Assembly (NCBI GenBank): GCA_903839845.1
Contig: CAIMEA010000021.1
Location: 1-40,089 of the forward strand
Source: an uncultured Hyphomicrobiales bacterium
GTDB taxonomy: Bacteria; Pseudomonadota; Alphaproteobacteria; Rhizobiales; Xanthobacteraceae
Length of the DNA: 40,089 bases
Direction: 5' to 3'
Both the position numbers and the translations under genes were made by a program. The notes beneath the pieces were generated by a model. It ran no database searches, had not been told where the DNA came from, and saw only the letters and a program-made list of their open reading frames with translations. Positions within the stretch are counted from its first letter, which is position 1. Every line of letters starts with the position of its first letter. Positions 24,403 to 34,200 of this stretch are shown in pieces.

Positions 24403-27400
24403 CTATCGCGCGGACGTGACCAGCGTCAGCGCCTGGTCCAGGGTTTCGGGAGAAACTTCCATTAAATCAGGCGCTTCGGTCCAGATCAAAGCGGCGCGGA
24501 TGGGCCGGTCGGGGTACAATTTGCCCAACACCGCACGGTAGAGCGCGAGCTGGCGGATATAGCTCGGCGGCACCTCGGCAAGTGTGCGCGGCGGCGGCCG
24601 ATTCGTCTTGAAATCGCCGATCAGAACAAAGCCGTCGGTCACCACCAGGCGGTCGATCTGGCCGGAGACCAAAAACGGCGCTGCCGCCGTGCCAAGCCGG
24701 CCGACGATCGGCACTTCGGCGCGACTGCCCGGGCCGAACAATTCGGCAAAGCGCGGATCGTCGAGGACGCGCATCACTTGCGCCGCCAGTATCGGTTGAT
24801 CGTCCGCCGGCAATTTGGAGCGCGCCAGATAATCCTGCGCGGCCTTCAGCCGCCGCTCGCCGGCGATGCCGGGCAGCGACTGCATCAACCGATGAACCAA
24901 CGAACCGCGCAACAGCGCCAGTCCACCGCCGCCGGTCACAACCGTGCGGACATCGTCGTCGAGCGCGCCGGACGGCGTCACGGTGCGCGCGGCCTGCTGC
25001 TCGCGCGGCGACTCGCGCAACAGCCAATCGGGCAGTGCGATAGGCGTCGCGGGCTTTTTGTCGGCGGGCTCGGTGACGGACGGCGGCAGCGCCTCGCCTT
25101 TGCGATAGCGTCTGACCTCGCCATCGGCGTCGTCGGCCGGTTCGATCGCGCATTTCTCGCTCAGGGCGTTTTCGACAAGCTGATACCAGCAGCCATCCGG
25201 AATTTTGTTGATGCCCTTGGCGCCGCAGATGATCAGGCGCTCGGCGGCGCGCGTCATCGCCACATAGAGGAGGCGGCGGTACTCGTTGCGCGCTTCCTCC
25301 TGCGCGGCGAGGCGCGCCTCTGTCATCGGGCCGATATCTTCCTTCTGACCCTTGGCCCAGGCCATCGCGCCCTCCGCCAAGGACAACAGGCGCGGGTCCT
25401 GTTTGCCGGTCGGCTTGCCGACGGTGTCGGCGAGAATGACGGTGTTGGCTTCTAGTCCCTTGGCGCCGTGCACGGTCATGACGCGCACTTCGTCGCGCGC
25501 CAATTCCATATCGCGGCGCACTTCGCTCTGCGCCGCGCGCAGCCAGGCGACGAAGCCTTGCAACGACGGCGTCTGCTGCGTTTCGTAGCCGAGCGCGAGA
25601 TTGAGAAATTCGTCGAGCGCATCGTTGGCTTCCGGGCCAAGGCGCGTAAGCAGCCGGACGCGGCCACGGCGCGGTCCCAGTACATGGGCGAAGAAGGCGA
25701 AGGGCGTCAGGCGGCGCGCGGCGTCGCCAAGCTCATCGAGCGTAGCCGCGGACTGGCCAAATGCAACGTCGTCAGCGGATTTGTCGCGCAGCGAGGCCCG
25801 CATCGACAAAGGCTGGCGATTCCACGCGAGCGTGAACAATTGCTCCTCGCTCAGACCGAACAAAGGCGATTTCAGCACGCTGGCCAAAGCCAGATCGTCA
25901 TCCGGCAATAACAGCGCATCGGCGAGCGCCAACAGGTCCATCACCGCGATGTGCTCGGTCAGCACTAGCCGGTCGGCGCCGGCCACTGGCACGCCTTCGG
26001 TCTTGAGCGCGCGGATGATCGCCTCGAACAACGGGCCGCGCTGGCGCACCAGCACCAGCACGTCGCCGGCTTTCAGACCGCGTGCCATCCAGATCTTGAC
26101 GTTTTTGGCGATCTTGCGCGCCAGACGAACGCGCGGGCTTTCCTCGCTTTCGGTATCGAACGGCGCTTGCCAGCCTTCCATCTCCGGCCGTTCGGCCGGT
26201 TGCAGCAGTTCCCAGAGTTCGACCAGGCCGGGCGCCGCGCCCGGCAGCGACTTGTGCTCGGGGATGCCGATGTCGTCGGTGGTGATGCTGGCGAAGATTT
26301 CCTTGTCGCGAAAAACCTGATCGACCGAGCCGAGCACATTCTCGCCGGAGCGGAACGAGGAATGAAACTTGAGATATTTCCAGCCAAGCTCCGGCGTATC
26401 GAACTGGCGCGCGAACAGCCGCCGCATGGCGTCGAATTCCTTCGGCTGCGCGCCCTGGAAGGAGAAGATCGACTGCTTCTCGTCGCCGACCGCGAACACC
26501 GTGCGCTTGACGTTCGGCCGCGCACCGCCGGGCATGAATTCGGAAACGATCGTGCGGATGATGTCCCATTGCTTGGGGCTCGTGTCCTGCGCCTCGTCGA
26601 CCAGAACGTGGTCAATGCCGAGATCGAGCTTGTAGAGCACCCAGGCCGCCGAGGCGCGCTTGAACAGGTCGAGCGTCCTGTCGATCAGATCATCATAATC
26701 GAGCAGCGCGCGGCGCTCTTTCTCAGCCTTGTAACGCGCGATCACGTCGGCGGCGATCGTGATCAGCGCGCGGGTGCGGTCGCGCGCGGCCACGGCGCGT
26801 TCGCGGGCAAGCAGTGCGCACACACGGTCCTGTTCACGCCTGAGCCGTTCGAACCACGCGGGATGGTCCTCGACGATCGCCTTGGTGACGATATTCTTTC
26901 GGGGTGCCAGCTCCGTTGTGCAGAACACACGCAGATAATTATCGATGCGGTCGCGGCCGAAACTCGCTTGGGCGGCGCGTAGCGCGTCGATATGGTTCTT
27001 GTCGGTCTTAGAGCCGATCGCCAATACTTCGATCAGCGCCGGCCATTCCGATTCCGGAATGACGGACGCCGCGAAGAATTCATGCTCCAGCGATTCGGCG
27101 GTGTCTTTCGGATCGACGCCGAAACCGCGCGACAGCGCGTCAATGGCCGCGTCAACGCTTCCGGCCGCATCGATCCAGCGCGCAATATCATCGCGCTTCC
27201 TGATGGCATCGCCAATAACGTCCTTGAAGGTCTGATCGGCGGCGACCACGATGGCCGTCGCCAGCGCCTTGCCGAGCAGGCTTTGTGGCGCGGCGGAAGC
27301 TTCCAGCAAGACGTCGAGCGTCAGCCGGTCGAGCAGTTCGGTGGTCTGCGCCTCGTCCAGCACGGTAAAGCGCGCCGCGACATTGGCCTCGAACGGAAAC

Positions 27401-27810
27401 TGATGCAGCAGCCGCGTGCAAAAAGCGTGAATGGTCTGCACCTTGAGCCCGCCCGGTGTCTCCAGCGCGGAGGCAAACAGCCGGCGCGCGCGGGCGCGCT
27501 GCGTAGGGCTTGCCGGCTTTCCGGTCGAGGCTTCTATCTTCTCATCAAGCGCGGCGTCGGCGAGCGTGCTCCATTCGGCGAGCGTGCCAAACACGCGGTT
27601 GGCCATATTGGCCGCCGCCGCCTTGGTAAAGGTGATGCAGAGAATCTTCGCCGGGTCGACGCCGCGCAACAGCAGATTGATGACGCGCTGCGCCAGCACA
27701 TGCGTCTTGCCGGAGCCGGCATTGGCCGAGACGAAGGCCGACGTATCCGGGTCGGCCGCTTCGACCTGCACGCGGCTTACTTCGGGGGGAATGATGCGGG
27801 GTGCGCTCAT
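24403..27810 (-). CDS. addA: Double-strand break repair helicase AddA
   Basis: A 1135-residue UvrD-like helicase-nuclease, partner of AddB in the complex that processes DNA ends for RecA loading. Helicase motif I is SANAGSGKTHVLAQR near residue 30. ITFTKAAAANMANRV, LVDEAQDTSPKQWDII (motif II) and the later VMTVHGAKGLEANTVIL (motif V region) and YVAMTRAAERLIICG (motif VI) follow in order. The C-terminus holds a RecB-like nuclease with GDFKTNRPPP and YIRQLALYRAVL, giving the catalytic D-x-K and Q-x-x-x-Y. The ATG at 27810 overlaps the addB stop by four bases (ATGA). It is the alphaproteobacterial counterpart of RecB; no recBCD is seen. Confidence 0.96.
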   Translation of the reverse strand: MSAPRIIPPEVSRVQVEAADPDTSAFVSANAGSGKTHVLAQRVINLLLRGVDPAKILCITFTKAAAANMANRVFGTLAEWSTLADAALDEKIEASTGKPASPTQRARARRLFASALETPGGLKVQTIHAFCTRLLHQFPFEANVAARFTVLDEAQTTELLDRLTLDVLLEASAAPQSLLGKALATAIVVAADQTFKDVIGDAIRKRDDIARWIDAAGSVDAAIDALSRGFGVDPKDTAESLEHEFFAASVIPESEWPALIEVLAIGSKTDKNHIDALRAAQASFGRDRIDNYLRVFCTTELAPRKNIVTKAIVEDHPAWFERLRREQDRVCALLARERAVAARDRTRALITIAADVIARYKAEKERRALLDYDDLIDRTLDLFKRASAAWVLYKLDLGIDHVLVDEAQDTSPKQWDIIRTIVSEFMPGGARPNVKRTVFAVGDEKQSIFSFQGAQPKEFDAMRRLFARQFDTPELGWKYLKFHSSFRSGENVLGSVDQVFRDKEIFASITTDDIGIPEHKSLPGAAPGLVELWELLQPAERPEMEGWQAPFDTESEESPRVRLARKIAKNVKIWMARGLKAGDVLVLVRQRGPLFEAIIRALKTEGVPVAGADRLVLTEHIAVMDLLALADALLLPDDDLALASVLKSPLFGLSEEQLFTLAWNRQPLSMRASLRDKSADDVAFGQSAATLDELGDAARRLTPFAFFAHVLGPRRGRVRLLTRLGPEANDALDEFLNLALGYETQQTPSLQGFVAWLRAAQSEVRRDMELARDEVRVMTVHGAKGLEANTVILADTVGKPTGKQDPRLLSLAEGAMAWAKGQKEDIGPMTEARLAAQEEARNEYRRLLYVAMTRAAERLIICGAKGINKIPDGCWYQLVENALSEKCAIEPADDADGEVRRYRKGEALPPSVTEPADKKPATPIALPDWLLRESPREQQAARTVTPSGALDDDVRTVVTGGGGLALLRGSLVHRLMQSLPGIAGERRLKAAQDYLARSKLPADDQPILAAQVMRVLDDPRFAELFGPGSRAEVPIVGRLGTAAAPFLVSGQIDRLVVTDGFVLIGDFKTNRPPPRTLAEVPPSYIRQLALYRAVLGKLYPDRPIRAALIWTEAPDLMEVSPETLDQALTLVTSAR

Positions 27811-30800
27811 TCGCCGCCCTCCTCGCCGCCGCCACCGAGCGACCATTCCTTGACGCGCGCGAGATGGTCGTAGTCGCCGTAATGGTTGGTCCACATCGGA
27901 TGCACCAGCGACAGGTATGGCGTCTCGGCCTTCTCGAATGTCGCCGCCAATTCCTTCAGCCGCATCAGCGCGTAGTCGGCCTTTATGTCCGGCGTGCTGT
28001 CCTTGAAAGTGATTTCCTCCGGATTGCCGGCCGGGTCGCCGCCTTTCAGCGCGACATAGGTAATTTCCGAAATGGAACCGGGCCGCAGCCCCTTGAAGCC
28101 GCCTTGCCGCAGGATGGCGCCTTCCAGCGTCAGCTGCGGCGCGAGACCGGTGCTGACCTGCTTCTTGGTGCGCGCGGCGCCGGTCTTGTAGTCAATGATG
28201 GCGTAGCTGCCGTCGCGGCGCCATTCGATGCGGTCGGCAATCGCCGACAATGTGAATTCGCGCGTACCGACGGGAAATTTGATCTCGCCTCTGATCTCGC
28301 CGTGCAGCGTGGCGATGCCGTCGCGGCGCGCGCGGTCCCAGCCGGCGAACCATTGCGCGATGCGTTGAAAGCGCGGCCACCAGAAGGCGCGCGCTTCGGG
28401 AAAGTCGATATGCGCGGCGAAGCGTTTTTCGCCGAGAGCCAGCAATTGTCGCTGCGGATCGGCGGGGAGCCCCGCGGCGTACTGCACGGTGAAGTCGCCA
28501 ATGGCGCCATGAATGATCGTGCCGCGGTCGCGTGCGCCTGGCGGCGTATCGACGGGGTCGAGCGGATAGAGCCGCAGAATATACTTGGCATAGACGGTGT
28601 AGGGGTCGCGCAGCCAGTCCTCGATCGCCGTAACGGAAAGCCGCGACGGACGCGCGTCGATGGGCGGCGTTGGCCGCGGCCGCTTCGCCGGCTCGACAAT
28701 GCCAGGCTGATCGAGTGCGCGCGCCAGTTCGACGATGCGATGGCCCCGCGCCAGCACATGGCGCCAGCGCTCGGCGCCGGCAACCGCGGCCATGCGCTGG
28801 ACGAAGCGCGAGGTCACCGTTGGCGCGCCGGCGAGCTTGGCGGCGCGGGTCAAAACGATTTCGGGCGCGCCGAGCGATTGCGCGAAGTCATGCGCGGAGA
28901 GGCCGATGCGGCGCTCGGGCGGGTCAAGGCCAAGGTCGCGGCGCATTGGCCGCGACAGCCACGGATCGCTGCGCGTCTCCGGCGGCCAGGTGGCTTCGTT
29001 TAGGCCACCGAGCATCAAAAGATCGGCGCTCTGCAAGCGCGCTTCCAGCGGCCCATAAATATGCACGCGCACGTCGCGCGTTTCCGGACGGCGGACGACG
29101 CGGTCACCGATCGTCGCATGGAACAGTTCAACGTAATCGCCACGGCTGACGGCAAGCCCCTGCGCCGACGGGCTGTCGATGATCTTCTCGATCGCGTCGG
29201 CGAGTATGGTGCCGTCATTGCCGGCGAAAGCTTCGAGCGTACCGTCGGCGTCGGCGCCAAGATTAGCCAGCGTGTCGCGATGGCATTTCGCCAGCGCGGC
29301 GAGCGGATGATCACCGGCTTTGAGCGATTCCAGCGGGGCAAGCGCGGTCTTCAACCGTTCGACCAGCTCAGCCGCCGCATCGAGCTGCTCCGGTTGCAGC
29401 GCCTTGCGCGAATCGCTGCGATGCAAGTCGTCGCGATTGGCGCGAAAGCTTGCCAGCGCATGCGCCAGCCCGTCGCTGCCGGGCTTGGGCCGCGGGCCGC
29501 GCAACACGGCGCGCTCGAGCACGGCAATGGTCTCGCCATGCGCACCTGCCGGCGCGCCGAGCCTCAGCAAGGGATGCTTGAGCAGCGCCAACAGCGCGAC
29601 CGGCTTCAGCCCGTCGAGCGCCGCCTCGGCGGCCAGCCGCGCAAAGCGTCCGGCCTGCGTCTCGGGCAAAGGATCGCCGCCGGAATCGTCGGCCGCGACA
29701 TGCCAGCGTTCCAATGCCGCCACGACGCGGCGCGCCAGAGCGCGATCCGGCGTCACCAAAGCCGCGGTCTTGCCCGGCGTATCGAGCGCTTCGCGCAAGA
29801 CGACCGCGATGGCGAGCGCTTCTTCTTCCGGATTGGCGGCCTCGATCATACTGACTTTTGCCAGGGCCTTGTCGGCCGCTGGCCCGAATGCGGCGTCAGC
29901 GCGCTCGGCCTGCCAGCGGTCGGTGGTCGCGGCCGGGCGCAGGGCTTCCGAGACCAGCCGTTCGCGGCCATGCGCCGATGGCGCGGCGAGGTCGGCAACG
30001 TCGCTCCGCGCAATGCCGATCGAGGTCAGCAAGGCCTGCATGGCGAACTGCGGGTGACCGGCCGCGGCAATGCCGTCGTGCGTTTTGTCGCCAGCGACGC
30101 CGGCGATGGAACGCCAGGAGTCGTCGTCGAGGTCCTTGTCGAGGCCAGGAAGCACCACGGCGCCATGCGGCAGCGCGGCGATGGTCGCCAGCAGCTTGGC
30201 GGTTGCCGGCATCGAACCGGTGGAACCGGCGGTGATCACCGGCGCGGCGCTGCCCGCCAGACGCCGGGCTTCGGCTTCGATTAGTTTGTCACGCCGTTCC
30301 GCCGCTTCGATGGCGCCGCGCTCGGCGCGGATATTGGGCCAGGCCTCGCGCGCGATCTTGAGAAAGTCGAGCGACATCTTCCAGTATTGATCGAGGTCGT
30401 CGGGCACCAGGCCGTCGAGCTTTTTCCAGTCGACCTGCCGCGTCGTCATGTCGTCCATCAACCGCGCCAGATCGTCGGCGAGGCCGAGCGCTGCCGGCGG
30501 CGTGTTGGCAATTAGCGGTGAGCCTTCGGCGCTGCGCACGGCCGGTGAATTCGCCCATTGCAGGATCAGTCCGGCCAGCAGCAGACGTCGCTCGAGCGGC
30601 GCGATTGCCTCCGGCAAGACCAAAGCCGCGTCAGCGAGGTCGTTGGTTGCTGCGTCGGCAAATGCAATTTCGTCTTCGTCCAGATCGCCGAGCGCAACGA
30701 TACGCGGCAGAATCGCGGCGTCGCCATCGAGCTGTCTGAGGAATTCGTCGCGCGCCAGCCGGCAGGCGCGCCGGGTCGGCAAATAAAGTGTGGCGCGGGC

Positions 30801-30941
30801 AAGCTCCAGCGGCGCGTCCGAGGCCGGAAAGCCGGCCACCAGCCTGCCAGCGCGCAACGCATCGATCAGCGCCGGCAGGAACGGCGCTGAGGCGGGAATA
30901 TTGAAGACGTTGGGGCGAATGGCCGGCATCGGCCGGATCAT
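27807..30941 (-). CDS. addB: Double-strand break repair protein AddB (alphaproteobacterial type)
   Basis: A 1044-residue subunit of the AddAB helicase-nuclease. The N-terminus (NVFNIPASAPFLPALIDAL, then LYLPTRRACRLARDEFL) is that of alphaproteobacterial AddB and lacks the Walker A motif of Bacillus AddB. The C-terminal nuclease has RGTIIHGAIGDF, IADRIEWR and the catalytic DYKTG. Only two cysteines are present in the whole protein (RRACRL and AKCHRD), so the four-cysteine iron-sulfur clasp of Bacillus AddB is absent. ATG 30941 is used; ATG 30929 would give four residues less. It is the first gene of the addB-addA-trxA run and overlaps addA by four bases. Confidence 0.94.
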   Translation of the reverse strand: MIRPMPAIRPNVFNIPASAPFLPALIDALRAGRLVAGFPASDAPLELARATLYLPTRRACRLARDEFLRQLDGDAAILPRIVALGDLDEDEIAFADAATNDLADAALVLPEAIAPLERRLLLAGLILQWANSPAVRSAEGSPLIANTPPAALGLADDLARLMDDMTTRQVDWKKLDGLVPDDLDQYWKMSLDFLKIAREAWPNIRAERGAIEAAERRDKLIEAEARRLAGSAAPVITAGSTGSMPATAKLLATIAALPHGAVVLPGLDKDLDDDSWRSIAGVAGDKTHDGIAAAGHPQFAMQALLTSIGIARSDVADLAAPSAHGRERLVSEALRPAATTDRWQAERADAAFGPAADKALAKVSMIEAANPEEEALAIAVVLREALDTPGKTAALVTPDRALARRVVAALERWHVAADDSGGDPLPETQAGRFARLAAEAALDGLKPVALLALLKHPLLRLGAPAGAHGETIAVLERAVLRGPRPKPGSDGLAHALASFRANRDDLHRSDSRKALQPEQLDAAAELVERLKTALAPLESLKAGDHPLAALAKCHRDTLANLGADADGTLEAFAGNDGTILADAIEKIIDSPSAQGLAVSRGDYVELFHATIGDRVVRRPETRDVRVHIYGPLEARLQSADLLMLGGLNEATWPPETRSDPWLSRPMRRDLGLDPPERRIGLSAHDFAQSLGAPEIVLTRAAKLAGAPTVTSRFVQRMAAVAGAERWRHVLARGHRIVELARALDQPGIVEPAKRPRPTPPIDARPSRLSVTAIEDWLRDPYTVYAKYILRLYPLDPVDTPPGARDRGTIIHGAIGDFTVQYAAGLPADPQRQLLALGEKRFAAHIDFPEARAFWWPRFQRIAQWFAGWDRARRDGIATLHGEIRGEIKFPVGTREFTLSAIADRIEWRRDGSYAIIDYKTGAARTKKQVSTGLAPQLTLEGAILRQGGFKGLRPGSISEITYVALKGGDPAGNPEEITFKDSTPDIKADYALMRLKELAATFEKAETPYLSLVHPMWTNHYGDYDHLARVKEWSLGGGGEEGGE

Positions 30942-30989
30942 ACACGAAGTGCGCGCCCGGGCACTTTTCGTCTACGTCGTGCGAAACAC

Positions 30990-31484
30990 TTATGCCCCGA
31001 GTTCGACCATCTCGCCGGAACCGGCCAGCTTGCGCGGCGCCGGGACGTAAGAGTCGCCGATCTGCATCATCGGCCGCGGATTGACGACGATCGAGCTCAG
31101 CCGGTCGTGTAGCGCCTTGGCTGAGGTCGGCTTGACCAGGAATTCATGGACGCCGGCTTGCAGGGCCTGCACCACCGAGGAGCGGTGCGCGCGGCTGGTC
31201 AGCATGATGATCGGCAGGTTCGGGCGCGGGAACACGCCGGGCGAACGCACGATACGCATGACTTCCATGCCGTTGAGCAGCGGCATGTCCCAGTCGAGCA
31301 ACATCACGTCGGGATCGCAATTGCGGATTTGCTCGAGCGCAGCCAGGCCGTCGGCGGCCTCGATGACCGATTTGGCGCCGAGATTCATCAGCATCATGCG
31401 CGTGATCCGGCGCATATAGGCGTTGCCGTCCACGATCAGGATATTGAGTCCCTGAATAAGCGTTTTGATCGGGGTATTTTGCAT
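30990..31484 (-). CDS. Single-domain response regulator (CheY-like)
   Basis: A 164-residue protein made of one receiver domain and a short C-terminal tail with no output domain. The phospho-accepting aspartate is in VMLLDWDMPLLNG; the switch Thr is in IIMLTSRA and the conserved Lys in EFLVKPTS. The first strand reads ILIVDGNAYMRR, where normal receivers have two acidic residues (DD or ED); here the second is Gly, which may weaken Mg binding. The tail (PRPMMQIGDSYVPAPRK) is found in related rhizobial proteins. The ATG at 31484 is used although no strong ribosome binding site is visible; the frame is open 16 residues further. No kinase gene is adjacent, so its partner is unknown. Confidence 0.85.
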   Translation of the reverse strand: MQNTPIKTLIQGLNILIVDGNAYMRRITRMMLMNLGAKSVIEAADGLAALEQIRNCDPDVMLLDWDMPLLNGMEVMRIVRSPGVFPRPNLPIIMLTSRAHRSSVVQALQAGVHEFLVKPTSAKALHDRLSSIVVNPRPMMQIGDSYVPAPRKLAGSGEMVELGA

Positions 31485-31659
31485 AGAGAGAACGCACCGT
31501 TTCCTTGCCGCCACCTCGAAAGCTACCGGCAAAACAATGTCATTTCACTAAGGCCAATCGTTCAATTTTTCGCAATCTGGTTTCAGTCGCGAGATGGTGA
31601 GCGGCGTTAGCAAATGGTTAGGCTAAACTGGATTGCCAAAATCGAAAGACGAGGATGTC

Positions 31660-32019
31660 ATGAAACTACCCGGTCCGGATCATCCGATCACAATCAAAGC
31701 CGACGGCGCGCGCGTGCGGGTGCGTTTCGGCAACAGGATCATCGCCGATACGACAAAGGCGCTGATGCTGGCCGAGGCGAATTATCCTCCTGTTTACTAT
31801 ATTCCGCGTGATGATGCCGACATGAGCCTGCTGCGGCGAACAGCTCACGCGAGCCGCTGCCCGTATAAAGGCGACGCCAGCTATTTCACCATCGTCGCCG
31901 ACGGACGCAGTGCCGACAATGCGATATGGAGCTACGAGCAGCCGTTTCCGGCAGTCGCCGAGATCAAGGAATACCTGGCGTTCTATCCCAACCGGGTCGA
32001 CGCGATCGAGATAGAATGA
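31660..32019 (+). CDS. DUF427 domain protein
   Basis: A 119-residue DUF427 protein. Members form a small beta-barrel fold and have no established role. Recognisable features are FGNRIIADTTKALMLAEANYPPVYYIP, the SRCPYKGDASYF segment with its conserved Cys, and an end of the form YLAFYPNRVDAIEIE. The ATG at 31660 follows GAGGA (31651-31655). No transmembrane segment is seen. It is convergent with the pseudoprotease gene, nine bases from its end. Confidence 0.87.
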   Translation: MKLPGPDHPITIKADGARVRVRFGNRIIADTTKALMLAEANYPPVYYIPRDDADMSLLRRTAHASRCPYKGDASYFTIVADGRSADNAIWSYEQPFPAVAEIKEYLAFYPNRVDAIEIE

Positions 32020-32028
32020 GCGCGCCGC

Positions 32029-33015
32029 TCAATGCATCCTTGGCCCTTTGAGAAATTTGGCGCGATCGGATGAGTTCACGCGCACGTCGAAGGTGACGCC
32101 GTCGCGATGCAGCGTCATCGGCACTTCGACGCCTGCTTCGCCAATGGCCCAGACGCGGCGATAGAAGCTCGCCAATGTCGAGACATTCTCACCGGCGACC
32201 GCGACGATCATGTCGCCGGTCCTGATTTCGGCGCGCGCCGCCGGCCCTTTCGGCGCGATGCCGACAGTGACGACGCGGTCTTCGACTTCGGTGCAATAGA
32301 CGCCGAGCCACGGCCGCACTGGCTTGTTGACGCGGCCGAATGTCGTCAGATCGCCGAGGATCGGTTTCAGCAGATCGATCGGGATCGTCATGTTGAGATT
32401 TTCCGTCGCGCCTTTGCCGCCCTGGCCCTCACGCATCCGCTCGATCTGCAATGAGCCAATGCCGATCAAATCGCCCTGCGACGAGATCAATGCGGTGCCG
32501 CCCCAGTTCGGGTGGGCCGGAAACGTAAAAATCGCTTCCTCCAGCAGATACTCCCAATAGCCGGCGAATTCCTGCTTGGCGGCGATGCGTCCGGCCAGCG
32601 AACGGGTGCGGCCGCCGGCGCCGCCGACGACGACACGTTCGCCGATCACCGCCGCGTTCGACGAGCCGAATTCGAGCACTGGCAAGGACGTGCGGCCAAG
32701 CAATTGCACCAGGCCGAAACCGGTCTCGCCATCGAAGCCGAGCGGATGTCCTTGCACGACGGTGCCGTCGGACAGATGCAGCCAGATGATTTCCGCTTCG
32801 GTGATGAGATAGCCGACGGTCAAAACAAGGCCGTCGCCAATCAAGACGCCGTTGCCGGCGCGTTCGACGCCGAGCGTCTCGGCGGTGAAGGCATCGGGTG
32901 GAATGATCGAATGCAGGCCAACCACCGCCGACAGCACCCGCTCGAGATCGTAGGCGTAATCGCCGGTCCGCGGCTGGACCCCCGGCGGCACTTTCCATTC
33001 GATCAGCGATGCCAT
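32029..33015 (-). CDS. HtrA/S1C-like pseudoprotease with PDZ domain
   Basis: A 328-residue protein with a trypsin-like (S1C, DegP-type) domain at about 30-220 and a PDZ domain at about 233-320 (RPWLGVYCTEVEDRVVTV ... PKGPAARAEIRTGDMI). All three catalytic positions are changed. The His of TNNHV is Tyr69 (LTVGYLI), the Asp of TDLAV is Gly99 (ETGFGLVQ), and the Ser of GNSGG is Trp171 (PNWGG). Protease activity is therefore not expected, while peptide binding through the PDZ domain may persist. No signal peptide or membrane anchor is seen, so it may be cytoplasmic, unusual for HtrA relatives. Similar degenerate proteins exist in Bradyrhizobium as far as I recall, so it is probably a conserved, functional pseudoenzyme. 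Confidence 0.82.
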   Translation of the reverse strand: MASLIEWKVPPGVQPRTGDYAYDLERVLSAVVGLHSIIPPDAFTAETLGVERAGNGVLIGDGLVLTVGYLITEAEIIWLHLSDGTVVQGHPLGFDGETGFGLVQLLGRTSLPVLEFGSSNAAVIGERVVVGGAGGRTRSLAGRIAAKQEFAGYWEYLLEEAIFTFPAHPNWGGTALISSQGDLIGIGSLQIERMREGQGGKGATENLNMTIPIDLLKPILGDLTTFGRVNKPVRPWLGVYCTEVEDRVVTVGIAPKGPAARAEIRTGDMIVAVAGENVSTLASFYRRVWAIGEAGVEVPMTLHRDGVTFDVRVNSSDRAKFLKGPRMH

Positions 33016-33129
33016 CGGGAAATCCTCATATGCGGCGCGGCCGTGGTTCGATCATAACCGTGGCGACCGGTCCGAGGAACGGCAAATTGCGCGTTTGCCT
33101 CTTGGCCGCCCAATGTTTAGCTAGGCATC

Positions 33130-34128
33130 ATGACCGCAATTTCCATCCTCGATCTGTCGCCCGTCGCCGCCGGTTCAACCGCCGCGCAGGCCTTGCGCAA
33201 TACGCTCGATCTGGCGCGCATGGCCGACGGGCTCGGCTTCACACGCTATTGGGTGGCCGAACACCACAATATGGCATCGATCGCCAGTTCGGCGCCGGAA
33301 ATCATGATCGGGCAGATCGCCGCGGCGACCAGCCGCATGCGGGTCGGCTCCGGTGGAATCATGCTGCCCAACCATGCGCCGCTGATGGTGGCGGAACGCT
33401 TCAAGGTGCTTGAGGCCCTGTTCCCCGGCCGCATCGACCTCGGCCTCGGCCGCGCACCCGGCACCGATCAGGTGACGTCCTATGCGTTACGCCGCCGTCA
33501 GGGCATCAGCGAGGAAGACGATTTCCTCGACCGCTTCACCGAACTGATGCTGCTGGAGTCGCGCCAATTTCCGGCCGGGCATCCGTTTCACAACGTTCAG
33601 GCGATGCCGACGGATGTCAGACTGCCGCCGATCTATTTGCTGGGTTCGTCCGACTACAGCGCGCAACTGGCCGGGCAGATCGGCGCGGCCTTTGCGTTCG
33701 CACATCATTTCGCGACGTTTCCGGCCGACGAAGCGATGCGGCTTTATCGCGACAGCTTCAAGCCCTCGGCCTCGCACGACAAGCCTTATGCGATCATCGG
33801 CACGCATGTCGTCTGCGCCGACACCGATGCCGAGGCGGAGCGACTGGCCGCGACCGTCGATCTGAATATCGTGCGCCGCGCCAAGGGCGAGATGCTGCCT
33901 TTGGCGTCGCCGGAAGACGCGCTCGCCTTCAATTACACGCCGGTCGATCGTGCGCGTATCGCGCAAAATCGTACCAAGCTGTCGGTCGGCTCGCCGGCGA
34001 CGGTCAAGGCAAAGCTCGATACGCTGATCGCCGCGACCAAGGCCGATGAGGTCATGGTGACGACGATGATTCACGAACACGCGGCGCGCAAGCATTCCTA
34101 CGAATTGCTGGCGAAGATATTTGTGTAA
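33130..34128 (+). CDS. LLM-class flavin-dependent oxidoreductase
   Basis: A 332-residue luciferase-like (bacterial luciferase alpha / F420-type fold) monooxygenase family protein. The barrel signatures are [46 protein letters not shown] and [16 protein letters not shown]. Members use reduced FMN or similar to oxidise varied organic substrates, and the substrate here cannot be inferred. It belongs to the subgroup often called MsnO8-like. ATG 33130 is the first sensible start; a weak TAGG precedes it. It is divergent from the pseudoprotease gene, 114 bases apart, and precedes a dienelactone hydrolase-like gene after 72 bases. Confidence 0.88.
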   Translation: MTAISILDLSPVAAGSTAAQALRNTLDLARMADGLGFTRYWVAEHHNMASIASSAPEIMIGQIAAATSRMRVGSGGIMLPNHAPLMVAERFKVLEALFPGRIDLGLGRAPGTDQVTSYALRRRQGISEEDDFLDRFTELMLLESRQFPAGHPFHNVQAMPTDVRLPPIYLLGSSDYSAQLAGQIGAAFAFAHHFATFPADEAMRLYRDSFKPSASHDKPYAIIGTHVVCADTDAEAERLAATVDLNIVRRAKGEMLPLASPEDALAFNYTPVDRARIAQNRTKLSVGSPATVKAKLDTLIAATKADEVMVTTMIHEHAARKHSYELLAKIFV

Positions 34129-34200
34129 GATATATCCGTGCTAAATTCGTCGCCGGCGGCACATTCAATTTTTCAGTCAATGAAATAACCGGAGGTTCCC

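Noticed and set aside
27801-30284. Two long plus-strand open frames (27801-29003 and 29061-30284) opposite addB
   Set aside because: Arg- and Gly-rich shadows of addB codon bias; the addB frame is complete and has its nuclease motifs.
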